Positions 56,281 through 64,000 of a DNA stretch of 64,000 bases are shown here, in pieces. The notes below the pieces were generated by a model. That model had not been told where the DNA came from, searched no databases, and worked only from the letters and a program-made list of their open reading frames with translations. Each line of letters starts with the position of its first letter. Positions within the stretch are counted from its first letter, which is position 1. This DNA comes from Nematostella vectensis (Eukaryota; Cnidaria; Anthozoa; Actiniaria; Edwardsiidae), in NCBI RefSeq assembly GCF_932526225.1, contig NC_064044.1, forward strand, positions 5,296,747 to 5,360,746, written 5' to 3'. The position numbers were made by a program, and so were the translations under genes.

Positions 56281-59200
56281 TAGAGTGATACGATCATAGA
56301 GCGACCATAGGGTGGTTCGGTCATATAGCGACCATAGAGTGGTTCGAACATAGGGCGACCATAGAGTGGTTCGATCATAGAGCTATCATAGAGTGGTTAC
56401 ATCTTAGAGCGACCATGGAGTAGTTCGAACATAAAGCGACCATAGAGTGGTTCGAAAAAAGGGCGACCACAGAGTGGTTCGATCATAGAGCGACCATAGA
56501 GTGGTTACATCTTAGAGCGACCATGGAGTGGTTCGAACATAAAGCGACCATACAGTGGTTCAACAAAAGGGGGACCATAGAGTGGTTCGATCATAGAGCG
56601 ACCATAGAGTGGTTCGAACATAGAGCAACCATAGAATGGTTCGAACATAGGGCGACCATAGAGTGGTTCGAACATAAGGCTACCATAGAGTGGTTCGATC
56701 ATAGAGCGACCATAGAGTGGTTCGGTCATAGAGCGACCATAGAGTGGTTCGATCATAGAGCGAACATGGAGTGGTTCGATCATAGAGCGACCATAGAGTG
56801 GTTTGATCGTAGAGCGACCATGGAGTGGTTCGATCATAGAGCGACCATAGAGTGGTTCGATCATAGAGCGACCATAGAGTGGTTCGATCGTAGAGCGACC
56901 ATAGAGTGGTTCGATCATAGAGCGACCATAGAGTGGTTGGATCATAGAGCGACCATAGAGTGGTTCGAACATAGGGCGACCATAGAGTAGTTCTAACATA
57001 GGGCGACCATAGAGTGGTTCGATCATAGAGCGACCATAGAGTGGTTCGAACATAGAGCGACCATAGAGTGGTTCGAACATAGAGCGACCATAGAGTGGTT
57101 CGAGCATAGGGCGACCATAGAGTGGTTCGAACATAGGGCGACCATAGAGTGGTTCGAACATAGAGCGACCATAGAGTGGTTCGAAAATAGGGCGACCATA
57201 GAGTGGTTCGATCATAGAGCGACCATAGAATGGTTCGAACATAGAGCGACCATAGAGTGGTTCGAACATAGAGCGACCATAGAGTGGTTCTCGATCATAG
57301 AGCGACCATGGAGTGGTTTGATCATAGAGCGACCATAGAGTGGTTTGATCATAGAGCGACCACAGAATGGTTAGATCATAGAGCGACCATAGAGTGGTTC
57401 GAAAAAAAGGGCGACCATAGAGTGGTTCGATCATAGAGCGACAATAGAGTGGTTCGAACATAGAGCGACCATAGAGTGGTTCGAACATAGGGCGACCATA
57501 GAGTGGTTCGAACATAGGGCGACCATAGAGTGGTTCGATCATAGAGCGACAATGGAGTGGTTTGATCATAGAGCCACAATAGAGTGGTTCGATCATAGAG
57601 CGACCATAGAGTGGTTCGATCATAGAGCGACCATAGAGTGGTTCGATCATAGAGCGACCATAGAGTGGTTCTAAAAAAGGGCGACCATAGAGTGGTTCGA
57701 TCATAGAGCGACCATAGAGTGGTTCGAACATAGAGCGACCATAGAGTGGTTCGAACATAGAGCGACCATAGAGTGGTTCGATCATAGAGCGACCATAGAG
57801 TGGTTCGAAAAAAGGGCGACCATAGAGTGGTTCGATCATAGAGCGACCATAGAGTGGTTCGAACATAGAGCGACCATAGAGTGGTTCGAACATAGGGCGA
57901 CCATAGAGTGGTTCGAACATAGGGCGACCATAGAGTGGTTCGAACATAGGGCGACCATAGATGGGTTCGATCAAAGAGCGACCATAGAGTGGTTTGATCA
58001 TAGAGCCACCATAGAGTGGTTCGATCATAGAGCGACCATACAGTGGTTCGATCATAGAGCGACCATAGAGTGATACGATCATAGAGCGACCATAGGGTGG
58101 TTCGGTAATATAGCGACCATAGAGTGGTTCGAACATAGGGCGACCATAGAGTGGTTCGATCATAGAGCAACCATAGAGTGGTTACATCTTAGAGCGACCA
58201 TGGAGTGGTTCGAACATAAAGCGACCATAGAGTGGTTCGAAAAAAGGGCGGCCACAGAGTGGTTCGATCATAGAGCGACCATAGAGTGGTTACATCTTAG
58301 AGCGACCATGGAGTGGTTCGAACATAAAGCGACCATACAGTGGTTCGAAAAAAGGGCGACCATAGAGTGGTTCGATCATAGAGCGACCATAGAGTGGTTC
58401 GAACATAGAGCAACCATAGAGTGGTTCGAACATAGGGCGACCATAGAGTTGTTCGAACATAGGGCGACTATAGAGTGGTTCGGTCATAGAGCGACCATAG
58501 AGTGGTTCGATCATAGAGCGAACATGGAGTGGTTCGATCATAGAGCGACCATAGAGTGGTTTGATCGTAGAGCGACCATGGAGTGGTTCGATCATAGAGC
58601 GACCATGGAAAGGTTCGATCATAGAGCGACCATGGAGTGGTTCGGTCATTGAGCGACCATAGAGTGGTTCGATCATAGAGCGACCATAGAGTGGTTCGAT
58701 CGTAGAGCGACCATAGAGTGGTTCGATTATAGAGCGACAATAGAGTGGTTTGATCATAGAGCCACCATAGAGTGGTTCGATCATAGAGCGACCATAGAGT
58801 GGTTCGATCATAGAGCGACCATAGAGTGGTTCGATCATAGAGCGACCATAGAGTGGTTCTAAAAAAGGGCGACCATAGAGTGGTTCGATCATAGAGCGAC
58901 CATAGAGTGGTTCGAACATAGAGCGACCATAGAGTAGTTCGAACATAGGGCGACCATAGAGTGGTTTGATCATAGAGCGACCATAGAGTGGTTCGATCAT
59001 AGATTGACCATACAGTGGTTCGAACATAGAGTGACCATGGAGTGGTTCGATCATAGAGCGACCATAGAGTGGTTTGATCGTAGAGCGACCATGGAGTGGT
59101 TCGATCATAGAGCGACCATGGAAAGGTTCGATCATAGAGCGACCATGGAGTGGTTCGGTCATTGAGCGACCATAGAGTGGTTCGATCATAGAGCGACCAT

Positions 59201-62200
59201 AGAGTGGTTCGATCGTAGAGCGACCATAGAGTGGTTCGATTATAGAGCGACAATAGAGTGGTTTGATCATAGAGCCACCATAGAGTGGTTCGATCATAGA
59301 GCGACCATAGAGTGGTTCGATCATAGAGCGACCATAGAGTGGTTCGATCATAGAGCGACCATAGAGTGGTTCTAAAAAAGGGCGACCATAGAGTGGTTCG
59401 ATCATAGAGCGACCATAGAGTGGTTCGAACATAGAGCGACCATAGAGTAGTTCGAACATAGGGCGACCATAGAGTGGTTTGATCATAGAGCCACCATAGA
59501 GTTGTTCGAACATAGGGCGACCATAGAGTGGTTCGATCATAGAGCGACCACAGAGTGGTTCGATCATAGAGCGACCATAGAGTGGTTCGAACATAGAGCG
59601 ACCATAGAGTGGTTCGAACATAGGGCGATCATACAGTGGTTCGATCATAGAGCGACCATAGAGTGGTTACATCTTAGAGCGACCATGGAGTGGTTCGAAC
59701 ATAAAGCGACCATACAGTGGTTCGGAAAAAGGGCGACCATAGAGTGGTTCGATCATAGAGCGACCATAGAGTGGTTCGAACATAGAGCAACCATAGAGTT
59801 GTTCGAACATAGGGCGACCATAGAGTGGTTCGAACATAAGGCGACCATAGAGTGGTTTGATCATAGAGCGACCATAGAGTGGTTCGGTCATAGAGCGACC
59901 ATAGAGTGGTTCGATCATAGAGCGAACATGGAGTGGTTCGATCATAGAGCGACCATAGATTGGTTTGATCGTAGAGCGACCATGGAGTTGTTCGGTCATA
60001 GAGCGACCATGGAGAGGTTCGATCATAGAGCGACCATGGAGTGGTTCGGTCATTGAGCGACCATAGAGTGGTTCGATCATAGAGCGACCATAGAGTGTTT
60101 CTATCGTAGAGCGACCATAGAGTGGTTCGATCATAGAGCGACCATAGAGTGGTTCGAACATACAGCGACCATAGAGTGGTTCGAAAATAGGGCGACCATA
60201 GAGTGGTTCGATCATAGAGCGACCATAGCGTGGTTCGAACATAGAGCGACCATAGAGTGGTTCGAACATAGGGCGACCATAGAGTGGTTCGAACATAGGG
60301 CGACCATAGAGTGGTTCGATCATAGAGCGACCATAGAGTGGTCCGATCATAGAGCGACCATAGAGTGGTTCGATAATAGAGCGACCATAGAGTGGTTCGA
60401 TCATAGATTGACCATAGAGTGGTTCGAACATAGAGTGACCATGGAGTGGTTTGATCATAGAGCGACCATAGAGTGGTCTGGTCATCGAGCGACCATGGAG
60501 TGGTTCGATCATAGAGCGACCATGGAGTGGTTCGATCATAGAGCGACCATAGAGTGGTTCGGTCATAGAGCGACCATAGAGTGGTTCGATCATAGAGCGA
60601 ACATGGGGTGGTTCGATCATAAAGCGACCATAGAGTGGTTTGATCGTAGAGCGACCATAGGGTGGTTCGATCATAGAGCGATTATAGAGTGGTTCGATCA
60701 TATAGCGACCATATAGTGGTCCGATCATAGAGCGACCCTAGAGTGGTTCGATCACATAGCGACCATGGAGTGGTTTGATCATAGAACGACCATAGAGTGG
60801 TTCCATCATAGAGCGATCATAGAGTGGTTCGATCATAGAGTGACCATAGAGTGGTTTGATCGTAAGCGACCATGGAGTGGTTTGATCTTAGAGCGACCAT
60901 GGAGTGGTTCGATCATAGAGCGACCATGGAGTGGTTCGGTCATAGAGCGACCATAGAGTGGTTCGATCATAGAGCGACCATAGAGTGGTTCGATCATATA
61001 GCGACCATAGAGTGGTTCGATCATAGAGCGACCATAGAGTGGTTCGATCATAGAGCGACAATAGAGTGGTTCGAAAATAGGGCGATCATACAGTGGTTCG
61101 ATCATAGAGCGACCATAGAGTGGTTCAATCATAGAGTGACCATAGAGTTGTTCGATCATAGAGCGACCATAGAGTGGTTCGATCATAGAGTGACCATAGA
61201 GTTGTTCGATCATAGAGCGACCATAGAGTGGTTCGATCATAGAGCGACCATAGAGTCGTTCGATCATATAGCGACCATTGACTGGTTCGATCATAGAGCG
61301 ACCATAGAGTCGTTCGATCATATAGCGACCATTGAGTGGTTCGATCATAGAGCGACCATAGAGTCGTTCGATCATATAGCGACCATATAGTGGTCCGATC
61401 ATAGAGCGACCCTAGAGTGGTTCGATCACATAGCGACCATGGAGTGGTTTGATCATAGAACGACCATAGAGTGGTTCCATCATAGAGCGACCATAGAGTG
61501 GTTCGATCATAGAGTGACCATAGAGTGGTTTGATCGTAGAGCGACCATGGAGTGGTTTGATCATAGAGCGACCATGGAGTGGTTCGATCATAGAGCGACC
61601 ATGGAGTGGTTCGGTCATAGAGCGACCATAGAGTGGTTCGATCATAGAGCGACCATAGAGTGTTTCGATCATATAGCGACCATAGAGTGGTTCGATCATA
61701 GAGCAAACATGGAGTGGTTCGATCATAGAGCGACCATAGAGTGGTTTGATCGTAGAGCGACCATGGAGTGGTTCGATCAAAGAGCGACCATGGAGAGGTT
61801 CGATCATAGAGCGACCATGGAGTGGTTCGATCACATAGCGACCATGGAATGGTTTGATCATAGAACGACCATAGAGTGGTTTCATCATAGAGCGATCATA
61901 GAGTGGTTCGATCATAGAGTGACCATAGAGTGGTTTGATCGTAGAGCGACCATGGAGTGGTTTGATCATAGAGCGACGATGGAGTGGTTCGATCATAGAG
62001 CGACCATAGAGTGGTTCGGTCATAGAGCGACCATAGAGTGGTTCGATCATAGAGTGACCATAGAGTGGTTCGATCATAGAGCCACCATAGAGTGGTTCGA
62101 TCATAGAGCGACCATAGAGTGGTTCGATCATAGAGCGACCATAGAGTGGTTCGATCATAGAGCGACCATAGAGTGGTTCGAACATAGAGCGACCATAGAG

Positions 62201-62250
62201 TGGTTCGAACATAGGGCGATCATACAGTGGTTCGATCATAGAGCGACCAT
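56281..62250. repeat. Higher-order repeat unit 2 of the 27-bp satellite
   Basis: Copy of the previous unit. The offset is 6050 at first, 6023 around 58.16 kb and 6536 after about 59.5 kb, because of a deletion and an extra block of roughly 510 bp near 58.96-59.5 kb that is itself a duplicate of the block just before it. The right limit is approximate. Confidence 0.75.
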
Positions 62251-64000
62251 AGAGTGGTTCGATCATAGAGTGACCATAGAGTTGTTCGATCATAGAGCGA
62301 CCATAGAGTGGTTCGATCATAGAGCGACCATAGAGTGGTTCGATAATAGAGCGACCATAGTGTGGTTCGATCATAGATCGACCATAGAGTGGTTCGAACA
62401 TAGAGTGACCATGGAGTGGTTTGATCATAGAGCGACCATAGAGTGGTCCGGTCATCGAGCGACCATGGAGTGGTTCGATCATTGAGCGACCATAGAGTGG
62501 TTTGATCATAGAGCGACCATAGAGTGGTTCCGTCATAGAGCGACCATAGAGTGGTTCGATCATAGAGCGAACATGGAGTGGTTCGATCATAGAGCGACCA
62601 TAGAGTGGTTTGATCGTAGAGCGACCATGGAATGGTTCGATCATAGAGCGACCATGGAGAGGTTCGATCATAGAGCGACCATGGAGTGGTTCGGTCATTG
62701 AGCGACCATAGAGTGGTTCGATCATAGAGCGACCATAGAGTGGTTCGATCGTAGAGCGACCATAGAGTGGTTCGATCGTAGAGCGACCATAGAGTGGTTC
62801 GATCATAGAGCGACCATAGAGTGGTTCGATCATAGAGCGACCATAGAGTGGTTCGAACATAGGGCGACCATAGAGTGGTTCGAACATAGGGCGACCATAG
62901 AGTGGTTCGATCATAGAGCGACCATAGAGTGGTCCGATCATAGAGCGACCATAGAGTGGTTCGATAATAGAGCGACCATAGAGTGGTTCGAACTTAGATT
63001 GACCATAGAGTGGTTCGAACATATAGTGACCATGGAGTGGTTTGATCATAGAGCGACCATAGAGTGGTCCGGTCATCGAGCGACCATGGAGTGGTTCGAT
63101 CATAGAGCGACTATGGAGTGGTTCGATCATAGAGCGACCATAGAGTGGATCGGTCATCGAGCGACCATAGAGTGGTTCGATCATAGAGCGACCATAGAGT
63201 GGTTTGATCGTAGAGCGACCATGGAGTGGTTCGATCATAGAGCGACCATGGAGAGGTTCGATTATAGAGCGACCATGGAGTGGTTCGGTTATTGAGCGAC
63301 CATATAGTGGTTCGATCATAGAGCGACCATAGAGTGGTTCGATCGTAGAGCGACCATAGAGTGGTTCGATCATAGAGCGACCATAGAGTGGTTCGATCAT
63401 AGAGCGACCATAGAGTGGTTCTAACATAGAGCGACCATAGAGTGGTTCGAAAATAGGGCGACCATAGAGTGGTTCGAACATAGGGCGACCATAGAGTGGT
63501 TCGATCATAGAGCGACCATAGAGTGGTTCGAACATAGGGCGATCATACAGTGGTTCGATCATAGAGCGACCATAGAGTGGTTCGATCATAGAGTGACCAT
63601 GGAGTGGTTCGATCATAGAGCGACCATGGAGAGGTTCGATCATAGAGCGACCATGGAGTGGTTCGGTCATTGAGCGACCATAGAGTGGTTCGATCATAGA
63701 GCGACCATAGAGTGGTTCGATCGTAGAGCGACCATAGAGTGGTTCGATCATAGAGCGACCATAGAGTGGTTCGATCATAGAGCGACCATAGAGTGGTTCG
63801 AACATAGAGCGATCATAGAGTGGTTCGAACATAGGGCGACCATAGAGTGGTTCGAACATAGGGCGACCATAGAGTGGTTCGATCATAGAGCGACCATAGA
63901 GTGGTCCGATCATAGAGCGACCATAGAGTGGTTCGATAATAGAGCGACCATAGAGTGGTTCGATCTTAGATTGACCATAGAGTGGTTCGAACATAGAGTG

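Larger units (their letters stand above)
49928..64000 (-). repeat. 27-bp satellite array, at least 14 kb, running off the window
   Basis: About 520 copies of the unit of 15070-18277 in reverse orientation (GACCATAGAGTGGTTCGATC then ATAGAGC). Unit variants (TCGATC, TCGAAC, TCGAAAAAA, TTTGATC, ACATCTTA) form long recognisable strings that recur as higher-order repeats. ORFs up to 860 codons (61412-63994, minus) arise because three of six frames lack stops. The array continues past the end of the window. Confidence 0.95.

Noticed and set aside
61412-63994. 860-codon minus-strand ORF and dozens of other long ORFs in the satellites
   Set aside because: They result from a 27-bp period with stop-free frames. 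Variation falls at all codon positions, ORFs overlap on both strands, and no start context, splice sites or non-repeat domain is present.
49928-64000. tRNA-like genes because of GGTTCGATC words
   Set aside because: No A box, acceptor stem or cloverleaf can be built around the repeat unit.

Overview
The window is eukaryotic genomic DNA, most likely from an anthozoan cnidarian (sea anemone or coral relative; Nematostella is my guess but is not proven by the sequence). The evidence is GT-AG split genes, long non-coding stretches, many small inverted-repeat transposons, poly-G-bearing repeats, and a multi-exon gene family resembling the non-acidic core of coral skeletal acid-rich proteins (SAARP/CARP4-5). 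There are no rRNA, tRNA, CRISPR or prokaryotic operon features.

The functional core is a cluster of four paralogous six-exon genes, called A to D here. A (1242-7298, minus, 300 aa) and B (9428-20015, minus, 302 aa) are tandem neighbours. D (24161-28534, minus) and C (39950-47266, plus, 295 aa) lie on opposite arms of a large inverted duplication (about 22.6-28.74 kb and 42.32-48.8 kb). All share intron phases 1,0,0,0,0, a signal-peptide exon (A, B and C; not found for D), four conserved cysteines, a KGPKGK-type basic patch and a hydrophobic C-terminus typical of GPI-anchored surface proteins. A, B and C also share a promoter module with paired CCAAT boxes about 90-110 bp before the ATG.

The spacer between the arms (28.75-39.9 kb) holds a frameshifted, mobile-element-like gene with a LINE reverse-transcriptase fragment in its intron (29.1-30.3 kb), a MITE (33.68-34.15 kb), and a four-exon 190-aa cysteine-containing gene (37463-38705, minus) enclosed by terminal-inverted-repeat-like ends.

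Repeats dominate the rest. A 27-bp satellite fills 15.07-18.28 kb, inside intron 1 of gene B, and reappears in reverse orientation from 49.93 kb to the window end, where it is organised into higher-order units of about 6.0-6.5 kb. A 23-bp array sits at the outer edge of each inverted arm. A 48-bp minisatellite fills intron 5 of gene B and was evidently copied from that gene's own exon 5/intron 5 boundary. The long ORFs in the satellites result from periods and units that leave several frames stop-free; I do not treat them as genes.
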